Assembly (NCBI GenBank): GCA_934654815.1
Contig: CAKUGU010000009.1
Location: 1 to 60,423 of the forward strand
Direction of reading: 5' to 3'
DNA: 60,423 bases
Source of the DNA: an uncultured Ellagibacter sp.
GTDB taxonomy: Bacteria; Actinomycetota; Coriobacteriia; Coriobacteriales; Eggerthellaceae
The translations under genes were made by a program, and so were the position numbers. Below are positions 16,416 to 24,726 of the stretch, piece by piece (within the stretch, counting starts at the first letter, position 1; every line of letters begins with the position of its first letter). The notes beneath the pieces were generated by a model that saw nothing but the letters and a program-made list of their open reading frames with translations, had not been told where the DNA came from and searched no databases.

Positions 16416-17744
16416 ATGGAAGGGAAAGATCGTTCCGTCGTGAACAACCGGGGGCCGCGCCCCCTCGCAGAATCGACCGTGACGCTCGAGGGCGACAAGA
16501 CCCCGCGCTACGCCTGGGTCATCTGGGCCGTCACGTTCCTCATCAGCTTCGCCGCGCCCATGGCGCAGTTCAAGATCGTCTCGATCCCGCTGTACTTCAT
16601 CTCCGTGCCGGGGGTAAGCCCCGACGGCTGCTTCGGGCTCGACGCGAGCGGCTTCGGGATGCTCATGACCATGGTGTCGCTCATCGGCATCGTGCTCGCC
16701 TTCCCCGCCGCCTTCATCTGCCGAAAGCTCGGGCTGAAGCGCACCATCGCGCTTTCCGCCGTCGGGGTGATCATCGGCGGGCTCGTCGAGATCGCGGGCG
16801 GCGACAACATCACGACCATGATGGTCGGCCGCTTCCTCGAAGGCACCGGCATCGGCCTTGCCGGGGTTTCGGCCCCGACGCTCATCACGCTGTGGTTCCC
16901 CGACAAGACACGCGGGCTCGCTTTGGGTCTGTGGTGCTGTTGGGTGCCGCTTTCGATCACCCTCGATTCGATCATCTGCCCGATGATCGCCGGCTCACTC
17001 GGCTGGCGGGGCGTGTTCGCGGTCGTTGTCGCCTTCGCCGTCGTGGCGCTTATCCTGTTCCTGGTTTTCTACCGAGTGCCGCGCGGAAGCGCGCCGGGCT
17101 ACAACGCGGAAGGCAGCTTCACCGAGTGCGTGGCGCTTTTGAAGAACCCGCAGATCTGGCTGCTCGGACTCGTGTTCTTCATCTTCATCGCCGGGCAGAC
17201 CGGCATCGTGAACACGTACCTGTCCACGTTCCTGCAAAGCGCCCCGCCGGTCGGTTGGGGTTGGAGCGAGGCCGCGGCGGGCATGGGGCTTGCGGTGGTC
17301 ACGGGGATCAGCATCGTCGCGAACCCGCTCGGCGGGTCGGTGACCGCGAAGCTTCCCCATCGCCTGAAGCGCATCGTCCCCGTCGGCGTGGCGGTTTCCT
17401 ACCTGGTTTGCTTCTACTTGTTGTTCCAGAACGAGAACGAGTCCTTGATCTGGGTCGGGATCGTCCTCATGGGCATCTGCGGCGGTTTCGGCGGCGGCGG
17501 CCTGCGCCCGTTCGCGCCCACGATCATGAATCAGTCGGCGATGGCGGCGACCATGGGCATGGCCGTCATGCAATTCGCCCAGTGCCTCGGCAACTGCTTC
17601 AGCCCGGTGTACGGGGCGATGCTCGACAGCGGCGCGACGTATTGGGACGCGTGCCTAGGGACCATCATCCCGCTGAGCGTGATCATGCTCGTGGCGGCGT
17701 TCTTCATCCGCCCTGGCAAGGACTCGCCGGTGCGCCGCAAGTAG
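16416..17744 (+). CDS. MFS transporter 3
   Basis: A 442-residue major facilitator closely resembling MFS 2. Shared blocks are APMAQFKIVSIP, FPAAFICRKLGLKRTIALS, LEGTGIGLAGVSAPTLITL and WFPDKTRGLALGLW. About 12 helices are expected. The start at 16416 has only a modest ribosome binding site (AGAAAGG). It ends the island: the stop at 17744 is followed by a 13-bp stem-loop and then a bidirectional terminator. Substrate unknown. Confidence 0.87.
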   Translation: MEGKDRSVVNNRGPRPLAESTVTLEGDKTPRYAWVIWAVTFLISFAAPMAQFKIVSIPLYFISVPGVSPDGCFGLDASGFGMLMTMVSLIGIVLAFPAAFICRKLGLKRTIALSAVGVIIGGLVEIAGGDNITTMMVGRFLEGTGIGLAGVSAPTLITLWFPDKTRGLALGLWCCWVPLSITLDSIICPMIAGSLGWRGVFAVVVAFAVVALILFLVFYRVPRGSAPGYNAEGSFTECVALLKNPQIWLLGLVFFIFIAGQTGIVNTYLSTFLQSAPPVGWGWSEAAAGMGLAVVTGISIVANPLGGSVTAKLPHRLKRIVPVGVAVSYLVCFYLLFQNENESLIWVGIVLMGICGGFGGGGLRPFAPTIMNQSAMAATMGMAVMQFAQCLGNCFSPVYGAMLDSGATYWDACLGTIIPLSVIMLVAAFFIRPGKDSPVRRK

Positions 17745-17751
17745 GAAGGCG

Positions 17752-17786
17752 GCAATCGGCGGCTAAGGGTTGGCCGCCGATTGCCG
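17752..17786 (+). terminator. Stem-loop after MFS 3
   Basis: A 13-bp perfect stem, GGCAATCGGCGGC (17752-17764) with GCCGCCGATTGCC (17774-17786), has a 9-nt loop and starts 8 bp after the stop. It lacks a T-tract, so it may be a 3'-end stabiliser or a U-less terminator. Confidence 0.45.
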
Positions 17787-17937
17787 ACGTCGCGGGCGGC
17801 AGCCTCGTTCGAAAAGCGCGGGCGTCGCGACGGGAAATCGCGAAGAAGAGCCGCGGGCGAAGGCTTGACCGGCAACGTAACGCCGAACTTACCTGAAATC
17901 CTGGCGCCACGGACAGAAATCGCCGATATGCGAGGCT

Positions 17938-17972
17938 AAACGCCCTGATTCATGCATGAATCAGGGCGTTTT
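17938..17972. terminator. Bidirectional terminator (perfect palindrome)
   Basis: The 14-bp arm CGCCCTGATTCATG at 17941-17954 is followed immediately by its exact complement to 17968. The palindrome is flanked by AAA on the left and TTTT on the right, so it can act for both strands. It fits as the end of the plus-strand island and of the minus-strand rlmKL/rpoD side. Confidence 0.75.
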
Positions 17973-18120
17973 GGCGTAAAGGAAGGTTCTTGCGAGCGCG
18001 AAAGCCCAGGTCGCGCATTTTGCGAGAGAAAGTGCGCAGTTCGGCCGCCTCGCAAATCGCATCGTTTTGTCCACGCAGGGGACATTTTTCGAACGATGGC
18101 CCGCATTGCGCGCCCGCGCG

Positions 18121-20280
18121 TTACGCCCTGCGCACGAGGTAGCACTTGTGGATGCGCGGGTTGCGCTCGAAGTCGTGCGGGATCGTGCGCGCGGTGATGT
18201 TCTCGATCTCAACGCCGTACTTCGCCAGCTCCTCGACGTTCGGCTTGAAGGTGCGCAGGTTGCACGAGAAAACGGCCTCGCCGCCGCGCGAGAGCAAACG
18301 GCTCACTCCGATGAGCAGCTCCACATGGTCGCGCTGCACGTCCCAGGTACGCTTGCCCATCGCCTTGGAGTTGGAGAACGTCGGCGGATCGACGAACACG
18401 AGGTCGAACTGCCGGCGGTCGCGGCGCGCCTCGGTTATCCACCGCATGACGTCGGCGCGCTCGAAGCGGTGCGCGCGCCCCGAGAACCCGTTGTTCGCCA
18501 TGTTGCGACGCGCCCAATCGAGGTACGTCGCCGAAAGGTCGACCGTGCACGTGGTGCGCGCGCCGCACGCGGCGGCATGCACGCTCGCCGTTCCCGTGTA
18601 GGCGAACAGGTTGAGGAAGTCCTTCCCCTCCGCCATCTCGCCCACCATGCGGCGCGTATCGCGATGGTCCAGGAAAAGCCCCGTGTCCATGTATCCGGCC
18701 AGGTCGACCTCGAAAAGCGAGCCGTCTTCCTCGACGTCGATCACGAACGGCTTCGACCCGGCGTCGCGGTACTGCCCGCCGCCGCGCTCGCGCCGACGCG
18801 TCTTCGAGAAGACGTTCTCGGGCGGCACGCCTAAAACCACGGGCGTAAGGGTAAGGATGTCGGCCATGCGGCGACGCGCCTTGCCCTCGTCGATCGAGGA
18901 AGGCGCCGCATATTCGGCCACGTGGATATAGGTTTTGCCCGAAAAGTCGCCCGCGCCCGAGTAGATATCGATCGCTGCGGAGTATTCGGGCAGGTCGGCG
19001 TCGTAGACGCGGTAGCACGTGCACCCGTCGCGCTTCGCCCACTTGCGCCGTTCCTTGTACACCTTGCGAAGGCGCGAGGCGAACTGTGCCGAGGCACTGT
19101 CGAACACGTCGACCACATGCTCCGCTCCCCCGAACGCGTCGGGGACGGTGACGGTTTCAGGCGCTTCCGGCGCGCTCGTGAAGACGCGAGCCTTTATGCG
19201 GATGCGCCCATGGCCGATCTTCTCGAAGACCTCAGGGTCGTCGCCGAAGCGCTCGGCTGCGCCCTCGCCGCCGACCAGGGCGAATACCGAGTTCGCAGGC
19301 GCTTTCACCGCGGCGCGGACGAACGCCGAATCGAGTGCGGTCGACGTCGCGTCCTCGTTTTCGGGGTCAACGATCACCGCGGCAAGCAGTTCCGGCGCGT
19401 CCGGCGCAGCATCGCGGCGCGCCGCCTGCGCGCGTTCGGCCCGATCGTCCGCCTCGTCCAAAAGCGTGTTCCATTCGCCCTCGTCGAAACGGCCCCACGA
19501 CATGAAACCCCACTCGGAGCGTGCAGCGCCCGGCGCCTCGTCGAGCGCGATGGCACGCGCCTCGCGTTCGAGGATCGTCATCTCGCGCTTCGCGGACGCT
19601 GCCTTGCGGGATGAAACCCCCGCAGCCGCTCCCGTCCCACCGTCAGCGCGCGAGGCGTCCACGAAGCGGTAACCGCGCGCGGCGAGGTCTCCCCACCCGG
19701 CGAAGCTGAGCAGCGCCGCCGCGTACGAGCAGAGCAGCGGCATCTCCGAGCCCGCGCGCTTCCCGAAATAGGCACGTTTGTTCAGGGGTCTTCCAGAAAG
19801 GTCGACCGAAACGGTTGCGCGCTCGTCGTGCACGCGCACGTCGATGACGAGGTCGGGGTGCGTCGTGTCGACGCTCGGGCGCACGCCGCGCAGGTTGTCC
19901 AAACGGTCGCACACCGCGTCCTTCACGCGCATCTCGGTGAAGTGCGTGTTGCGCAGGTTCGCATTCATGCCGCGGGCGCGCACCGCGAAGGTCTTCTTCA
20001 GGGGAAGGATGTCTTCCCAGTACAGTGTGCGAACGCCCTCGTAGAGCTCGTCGGCGTCTTTCGCGTCGAAACGCCCCTCGACCGCAAGCACGCGCGACGC
20101 CAGGCGCGACCAGAGGCACACCTTGAGCGCCAGCTTCGCCGGCCCGTAGAACGCCACACCGCCGCCCAGCGGGCGCGTGCGCTTCACGCCGAGCCCCTTC
20201 AGCTCGAGCGCAAGCTGGTCCTCGAGCCCGGCGAGGCAGCTTGCGAAGAATTCGAAATCGTCGGTATCGTGCGTGGTCAT
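18121..20280 (-). CDS. rlmL: 23S rRNA (guanine) methyltransferase RlmKL (fused RlmL/RlmK)
   Basis: A 719-residue protein with the RlmKL layout. An N-terminal THUMP-type RNA-binding region (to ~160) is followed by an RlmL-type domain with an insertion (to ~420). The C-terminal RlmK-type Rossmann methyltransferase has AEGKDFLNLFAYTGTASVHA (SAM-binding motif I) and VFVDPPTFSNSKAM (DPP catalytic motif). It is expected to methylate G2445 (m2G) and G2069 (m7G) of 23S rRNA. The N-terminal methyltransferase domain looks divergent (for example GSEMPLLCSYAAALLSFAGW), so activity of that half is less certain. It is downstream of rpoD on the same strand, but an intervening terminator makes a separate transcript likely. 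Confidence 0.85.
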   Translation of the reverse strand: MTTHDTDDFEFFASCLAGLEDQLALELKGLGVKRTRPLGGGVAFYGPAKLALKVCLWSRLASRVLAVEGRFDAKDADELYEGVRTLYWEDILPLKKTFAVRARGMNANLRNTHFTEMRVKDAVCDRLDNLRGVRPSVDTTHPDLVIDVRVHDERATVSVDLSGRPLNKRAYFGKRAGSEMPLLCSYAAALLSFAGWGDLAARGYRFVDASRADGGTGAAAGVSSRKAASAKREMTILEREARAIALDEAPGAARSEWGFMSWGRFDEGEWNTLLDEADDRAERAQAARRDAAPDAPELLAAVIVDPENEDATSTALDSAFVRAAVKAPANSVFALVGGEGAAERFGDDPEVFEKIGHGRIRIKARVFTSAPEAPETVTVPDAFGGAEHVVDVFDSASAQFASRLRKVYKERRKWAKRDGCTCYRVYDADLPEYSAAIDIYSGAGDFSGKTYIHVAEYAAPSSIDEGKARRRMADILTLTPVVLGVPPENVFSKTRRRERGGGQYRDAGSKPFVIDVEEDGSLFEVDLAGYMDTGLFLDHRDTRRMVGEMAEGKDFLNLFAYTGTASVHAAACGARTTCTVDLSATYLDWARRNMANNGFSGRAHRFERADVMRWITEARRDRRQFDLVFVDPPTFSNSKAMGKRTWDVQRDHVELLIGVSRLLSRGGEAVFSCNLRTFKPNVEELAKYGVEIENITARTIPHDFERNPRIHKCYLVRRA

Positions 20281-20344
20281 GTGGCTTCCTTCGCGTGAGG
20301 TCGTGGTGATCGGCGCGCCGGCGCGGCAGCTCGGCGGCGCAGAG

Positions 20345-20382
20345 AAAAAAGCTCCGCGAGGTTTCGGCCTGCGCGGAGCTTT
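20345..20382 (-). terminator. Terminator of rpoD
   Basis: Minus-strand AAAGCTCCGCG pairs with CGCGGAGCTTT (plus arms 20348-20358 and 20372-20382, 13-nt loop). It is followed on the minus strand by a T-run (plus AAAAAA at 20345-20350). It begins 8 bp after the rpoD stop. Classic intrinsic terminator. Confidence 0.85.
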
Positions 20383-20389
20383 CCTGAGA

Positions 20390-21640
20390 TTAGTCTTCCA
20401 GGTAGTCTTTCAATTTCGACGAGCGGCTCGGGTGGCGCAGCTTCGCGAGCGTCTTGCTCTCGATCTGGCGGATGCGCTCACGCGTGACGCCGAACTCGCG
20501 GCCGACTTCCTCGAGCGTGCGCGGATGCCCGTCTTCCAGGCCGAAGCGCAGGCTGATGACCTTGCGCTCGCGTTCGGCCAGGCCGTCGAGCACCTTGCCG
20601 AGCTGTTCCTGCAGCATGCTGAAGCTCGCGGCGTCGGGCGGAACGACCGCGGCGTCGTCCTCGATGAAGTCGCCGAGCTGGGAATCCTCTTCCTCGCCGA
20701 TCGGCGTCTCGAGCGAAACCGGCTCTTGCGAGATCTTCTGGATCTCGCGGACGCGCTCTTCGGGCAGGCCCATGACGTCGCCGATTTCCTTCGGGGTCGG
20801 TTCGCGGCCGAGCTCTTGGAGCAGCTGGCGTTGGATGCGCACGAGCTTGTTGATCGTCTCGACCATGTGCACGGGGATGCGGATGGTGCGCGCCTGGTCG
20901 GCGATCGCGCGGGTGATGGCCTGGCGGATCCACCACGTCGCGTACGTGGAGAACTTGAAGCCCTTGCGATAGTCGAACTTCTCGACGGCGCGGATAAGGC
21001 CCAGGTTGCCTTCCTGGATGAGGTCGAGGAAGAGCATGCCACGGCCCACGTAACGCTTCGCGATGGAAACGACGAGGCGCAGGTTCGCCTCGATGAGCTG
21101 CTGCTTCGCGTCGAAGCCGACTTCCTCGATGCGCGTTAAGCGGCGCAGGTCGCGGCGCTCGAGCTCGATTTCGCCCTTGTCGGCCTTCTCGAGCTGCTCG
21201 CCCGCGACGACGCCCGCCTCGATCTTCATGGCGAGGTCGATTTCCTCGGCGGCCGTGAGCAGCGGCACCTTGCCGATTTCCTTCAGGTACATGCGGACCG
21301 GATCGCCGGTGAGCATGGTGACGTTGCCGTCGCCCGAGCGCTTGCGGGCAGCGCGGGCCTTCGCGCGGGCGGTCGTCACCTTGGGGAGCTGGACGTCGGT
21401 CGTCGCCTTGAGTTCTTCTTCGGGGATGCCCTCGAGCAGGTCTTCCTCTTCGTCGATGCCCGCCTCGATCTTGTCTTCGGCAAGCGTGCCCTCGGGGGCT
21501 TCGGTGGCTACATCGCCGGCAGAGGGCTCTTGATCGCCCAAATCATCGTCGAGCTCGTCCTCGACGATCTCTTCGTTTTTCGAAAGGTCCTTCGAAACAT
21601 CGGCAGTCTTCTTCGATTTCTTCTGGGAATCCTTTGCCAC
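20390..21640 (-). CDS. rpoD: RNA polymerase primary sigma factor (RpoD/SigA)
   Basis: A 416-residue group 1 sigma factor. An acidic N-terminal region (to ~100) is followed by region 1.2 ([20 protein letters not shown]), region 2 with [20 protein letters not shown] and [18 protein letters not shown], and region 3. Region 4.2 ([20 protein letters not shown]) recognises the -35 element. It directs core polymerase to housekeeping promoters. Translation starts at a GTG with AAAGGA 8 nt upstream. The gene is 103 bp downstream of priA and has its own candidate promoter in the gap. Confidence 0.95.
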   Translation of the reverse strand: MAKDSQKKSKKTADVSKDLSKNEEIVEDELDDDLGDQEPSAGDVATEAPEGTLAEDKIEAGIDEEEDLLEGIPEEELKATTDVQLPKVTTARAKARAARKRSGDGNVTMLTGDPVRMYLKEIGKVPLLTAAEEIDLAMKIEAGVVAGEQLEKADKGEIELERRDLRRLTRIEEVGFDAKQQLIEANLRLVVSIAKRYVGRGMLFLDLIQEGNLGLIRAVEKFDYRKGFKFSTYATWWIRQAITRAIADQARTIRIPVHMVETINKLVRIQRQLLQELGREPTPKEIGDVMGLPEERVREIQKISQEPVSLETPIGEEEDSQLGDFIEDDAAVVPPDAASFSMLQEQLGKVLDGLAERERKVISLRFGLEDGHPRTLEEVGREFGVTRERIRQIESKTLAKLRHPSRSSKLKDYLED

Positions 21641-21664
21641 GTGATAGTCCTTTCTGCAGAAGAA

Positions 21665-21691
21665 CGCCCGGGGCTAGACTGCAACCGGGCG
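21665..21691 (-). promoter_or_regulatory. Leader hairpin of rpoD
   Basis: CGCCCGG (21665-21671) and CCGGGCG (21685-21691) form a 7-bp stem followed on the minus strand by TTCTTC. It lies between the candidate rpoD promoter and the GTG start. It could terminate priA readthrough or attenuate rpoD. Confidence 0.35.
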
Positions 21692-21708
21692 CAAATACAC
21701 AGCGATAA

Positions 21709-21717
21709 AATATACCA
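21709..21717 (-). promoter_or_regulatory. Candidate extended -10 promoter of rpoD
   Basis: Minus-strand TGGTATATT gives an extended -10 (TGn plus TATATT) 69 nt before the GTG start. No consensus -35 at 17 bp is visible, as is usual for extended -10 promoters. The surroundings are markedly AT-rich for this genome. Confidence 0.45.
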
Positions 21718-21743
21718 TAAATCGCGCAATGTTCCTCGAAATG

Positions 21744-24158
21744 TCACAATAAATCGTTCGGATCGACGTCGACGGCCACGTTGACGCGCTCCTCGGCCTT
21801 CCGGGCGCGGAACAGCGGCGCAATCACGCGCGCGATGTCGGCGTCGGGCGGGCCTTTCACCACCACGTGCCAGCGGTACACGCCGCGCAGCTTCGCGAGC
21901 ACGCACGGGCTTGCCGGCAAAACCGACCACGAGCCCATCGCGTAGTCGTGCACGCGCTGCGCGAGGTCACCCGAGAGCCTGCACGCCGTCTCGCGGACCG
22001 CAGGCTCGTCTTTGCCCCACACGAGCACGTTGGCCATGCGCACGAACGGCGGGTACCCCAGAAGCCGGCGCTTCGGCATCTCCGCGCGCAGGAAGCGGGC
22101 CCGGTCGTAACTGGCGGCGGCGCGGATGGCGACGTTGTCCGCCTCGTAGGTCTGCACGAGCACGCGCCCGGGCAGCTGCGCGCGCCCGGCACGGCCGGCC
22201 ACCTGTTCTATCAGGGAAAACGTTCGCTCCCCCGCCCGGTAATCGGGAAGATGGAGCTGCGTGTCGGCGTTGATGACCCCGACGAGCGTGACGTCCTCGA
22301 AGTCGAGTCCCTTCGCGATCATCTGCGTTCCCAGAAGCACCGCCGCATCCGCCGCGGCGAACTGCTCGAGTAGCCGCTGATGCGCGCCCTTGCCGCTCGT
22401 GGTGTCGGCGTCCATGCGGATGATGGGCACGCCCGGCCCCACCCCCGGCATACCGTTCAGAAGCGCGCGGAGCTCCGCCTCGACCCGCTGGGTACCCGCG
22501 CCGAACTTCTTCAGGTAAGGGCTGCCGCATTCGGGGCACACAGCCGGCGCCGGCTCGTGGTAGCCGCAATGGTGGCAGATGAGCAGCCGCCCGCGCTCGT
22601 GGTAGGTAAGCGACGTGTCGCAGGACGGGCACGTCGGCACGAACCCGCAGTCGCGGCACAGAAGGAACTTCGCGAACCCGCGCTGGTTCAAGAGGAGCAC
22701 CGCCTTGCGCCCGAGGGAAAGCTCTTCCTGAAGCCCGCGCGTGAGCTTACGCGAGAACATGGCGCGCGACCCGCCGCGGAACTCGGCCGCCATGTCGACG
22801 ACCTCGATAGCGGGCAGAGGCTTGCCGTTCGCGCGATCGGGAAGGTCGGCCTTGTGCCAGGAATCGAGCTCGTCACACGCATGGAGCGACTCGATCGACG
22901 GCGTCGCCGAGCCGAGCACGAGCACGCCCCCGCTGCGGCGCATCATCCATAGGGCCACGTCGCGCGCATGGTAGCGCGGCGCGCTGTCCTGTTTGTAGGA
23001 CCCTTCGTGTTCCTCGTCGATCACAATGAGCCCGACGTTTCGAAGCGGCGTGAAAAGCGCGCTGCGAGCGCCCACCACGACGCGCGCCTCGCCCGATCGG
23101 ATGAAGTCCCACTGGTCGTAGCGCTCGCCTTGGCTCATGCGCGAATGCATGACCGCGACCATGTCGCCGAAGCGGCCGCGGAAGCGCCCCACCGTTTGCG
23201 GCGTGAGCGAGATTTCCGGCACGAGCACGCACGCCGTCCGCCCCTGCGCGAGCGTCTCCTCGATGGCGCGCAGGTACAGCTCGGTCTTGCCCGACCCGGT
23301 GACGCCGTCGACCACGACCACGTCGCCGCGGTTGCGGGCGCGCGCTTCGTCGATGAGCTGCAGGGCATGCGCCTGACCAGGGGTAAGATCGGGCTTCGGC
23401 GAGGGAACGAACGCACGGTCGCCCGCAGTGGGCGAAGCCGGCGCCGGAGCCACGCCGCGCATGCGGCGGCGATGCTCGATCGCGACCACGCCCTTCTGAT
23501 CGAGCGCGCGAAGGGCGCCCGACACCGCGCCGAGCTCGGTTGCGAGCTCGGCCACGCGCACGTCCCCGCGCGCGACCGCCTCCGCGATGGCGGCCTGTTT
23601 CACGGCGTTCTTCCGAGGGGTGAACGATGTAAGAGCGGGGCCGGCGACGACCCATCGGTCGTCGACTTCGCCCACGCTCGGTCGCTCGAGACGCCACGCC
23701 CCGGTACGCGTATGTACCATTTTCGGGACACCACCGGGCGGCGTGAACAGGCGGACGCATGCGGAAAGAGGCGCGACGTAGCGCTCGGAGAGCCACCGCG
23801 CGCACGCCGCGCCCTCCTCGTCGAAGTACGGCTTGCTCACCGCGCGGATGACGCTCTTCAGCTTGCGCGGCTCAAGGTCGCGCGGCCATGCGTCGCCGCC
23901 CGGCTCGCCCGCTTCCCAGAGGGCAACGACGAAGCCCACCGCCTGCCTGCGCCCGAACGGAACGAGAACGGCGCATCCCACTTCAACGGGGATATCCCCA
24001 TCAGGAGAAACGCTGCTCGAAGCGCCGTCGGCCCCGAAGGCTGCTTGCTGACCGCCAAGGGAGCCGGAAGCGTCGGCATCGCCGTCGGCGAGCGCATAGG
24101 TGTAAGGCGCGTCGAGCGCCTGCGTGGGAATATCGAGAATGACGGAAGCAAGTTTCAT
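21744..24158 (-). CDS. priA: Primosomal protein N' (replication restart helicase PriA)
   Basis: An 804-residue PriA when started at the ATG at 24158 (MKLASVILDIPTQALDAPYT), which matches the family N-terminus. The helicase core has VDGVTGSGKTELYLRAIEE (Walker A), VIDEEHEGSYKQ (DEEH box) and VLGSATPSIES. The zinc-binding region is CRDCGFVPTCPSCDTSLTY plus HHCGYHEPAPAVCPECGSP. C-terminal helicase motifs include VTLVGVINADTQLHLPDYR and QVAGRAGRA. It reloads DnaB at stalled forks. An Ala/Gly/Ser-rich insert around residues 28-55 is unusual. An in-frame upstream ATG exists but would lie upstream of the -10 element. Confidence 0.92.
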   Translation of the reverse strand: MKLASVILDIPTQALDAPYTYALADGDADASGSLGGQQAAFGADGASSSVSPDGDIPVEVGCAVLVPFGRRQAVGFVVALWEAGEPGGDAWPRDLEPRKLKSVIRAVSKPYFDEEGAACARWLSERYVAPLSACVRLFTPPGGVPKMVHTRTGAWRLERPSVGEVDDRWVVAGPALTSFTPRKNAVKQAAIAEAVARGDVRVAELATELGAVSGALRALDQKGVVAIEHRRRMRGVAPAPASPTAGDRAFVPSPKPDLTPGQAHALQLIDEARARNRGDVVVVDGVTGSGKTELYLRAIEETLAQGRTACVLVPEISLTPQTVGRFRGRFGDMVAVMHSRMSQGERYDQWDFIRSGEARVVVGARSALFTPLRNVGLIVIDEEHEGSYKQDSAPRYHARDVALWMMRRSGGVLVLGSATPSIESLHACDELDSWHKADLPDRANGKPLPAIEVVDMAAEFRGGSRAMFSRKLTRGLQEELSLGRKAVLLLNQRGFAKFLLCRDCGFVPTCPSCDTSLTYHERGRLLICHHCGYHEPAPAVCPECGSPYLKKFGAGTQRVEAELRALLNGMPGVGPGVPIIRMDADTTSGKGAHQRLLEQFAAADAAVLLGTQMIAKGLDFEDVTLVGVINADTQLHLPDYRAGERTFSLIEQVAGRAGRAQLPGRVLVQTYEADNVAIRAAASYDRARFLRAEMPKRRLLGYPPFVRMANVLVWGKDEPAVRETACRLSGDLAQRVHDYAMGSWSVLPASPCVLAKLRGVYRWHVVVKGPPDADIARVIAPLFRARKAEERVNVAVDVDPNDLL

Positions 24159-24165
24159 GTACTCG

Positions 24166-24174
24166 AGTATAGCA
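24166..24174 (-). promoter_or_regulatory. Extended -10 of priA, implying a leaderless mRNA
   Basis: Minus-strand TGCTATACT is followed by only 7 nt before the ATG at 24158. No Shine-Dalgarno sequence fits in that gap. Transcription from this element would start at or next to the A of the ATG. Confidence 0.4.
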
Positions 24175-24262
24175 AGAATCGCATCATGCACAGGCCTTCG
24201 ATCGAACGGAATGGGAAACGCCGGCAAGCCGCAAGGCGAAGCCGATCCCGCACGAAGACACC

Positions 24263-24329
24263 CTCAAATGGCAACCTGTAACGGTTTTGCAAACCCGGCG
24301 TTGGCTGCCATTTGAGAGCGTATTTTTTT
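24263..24329 (+). terminator. Orphan hairpin with T-tract upstream of priA
   Basis: CTCAAATGGCA (24263-24273) pairs exactly with TGCCATTTGAG (24306-24316). The 32-nt loop holds an inner GGTTT-TGC-AAACC hairpin (24283-24295). A T7 run at 24323-24329 follows on the plus strand. No annotated plus-strand gene lies upstream, so it may end an unannotated small RNA transcribed away from priA. Confidence 0.4.
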
Positions 24330-24635
24330 CGAAGTCCCTGTAAACCTGGTCTAGCCCTTCATTTGCGAGGGCGCTTTCGTCCGCAGCTCCGCAACCTGTT
24401 CCTGGCCACCGCTCGAAGGAGGACGGGGTCCGTCAGTCGTTCGCGAACTCGGGATCGGCTAACTCGGAATCGGCTGTTAGTTGGGAGGGCTTCTGTCTTG
24501 CGCGGCTATCTCGCATGGCTGCTTGGCGTGGCGCAACGGCTCGACGAGCACCCGCGGCCTTGTAGGCTGCAGTTCATCGCAGCTTGCAGCTCAACGCAAA
24601 CTAGAACCCGCAAATCACAGCCGAACCAGGGGACG

Positions 24636-24667
24636 CAAAAAGGGCGCCCGGGGTATCGGGCGCCCTT
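24636..24667 (-). terminator. Terminator of metK
   Basis: AAGGGCGCCCG (24640-24650) and CGGGCGCCCTT (24657-24667) form an 11-bp stem with a 6-nt loop. On the minus strand a T5 run follows (plus AAAAA at 24637-24641). It lies 60 bp after the metK stop. Confidence 0.8.
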
Positions 24668-24726
24668 CGTAGGGTTTCCTTTGAAGTCCTACCGCGCTCT
24701 CCCTCGGGGTTAGCTCGCGCAACTCC

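Larger units (their letters stand above)
17745..18120. other. Convergent intergenic region, 376 bp
   Basis: Lies between the end of MFS 3 (plus) and the end of rlmKL (minus). It contains the two hairpins listed separately (17752-17786 and 17938-17972). A weak TGTCC/GGACA hairpin followed by TTTTT lies near 18068-18089. No coding frame is supported. Confidence 0.6.
24159..24726. other. Intergenic region between priA and metK, 568 bp
   Basis: Contains the metK terminator, a T-tract hairpin at 24263-24329 and two short inverted repeats (CTAAC/GTTAG near 24460-24480, GCTGCA/TGCAGC near 24570-24590). A plus frame from 24312 runs through the terminator and lacks a ribosome binding site, so I do not call it. 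A non-coding RNA is possible but not shown. Confidence 0.5.

Noticed and set aside
24301..24316. GGCTGCCATTT shared between the priA-upstream hairpin and the GEMM element (36066-36076)
   Set aside because: An 11-base match without any other shared structure. In the GEMM it is part of the aptamer 3' half; at 24303 it is part of a simple stem. Probably chance.
24590..24660. GGGGACGCAAA near the metK terminator as a second c-di-GMP aptamer
   Set aside because: Only this short string resembles GEMM. The tetraloop helix, the GC after GACGCAAA and the 3' half are missing, and the sequence is part of the metK terminator flank.
24312..24713. 133-codon plus-strand frame between priA and metK
   Set aside because: It starts inside the hairpin region, has no ribosome binding site, and runs through the metK terminator. 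The composition looks non-coding.
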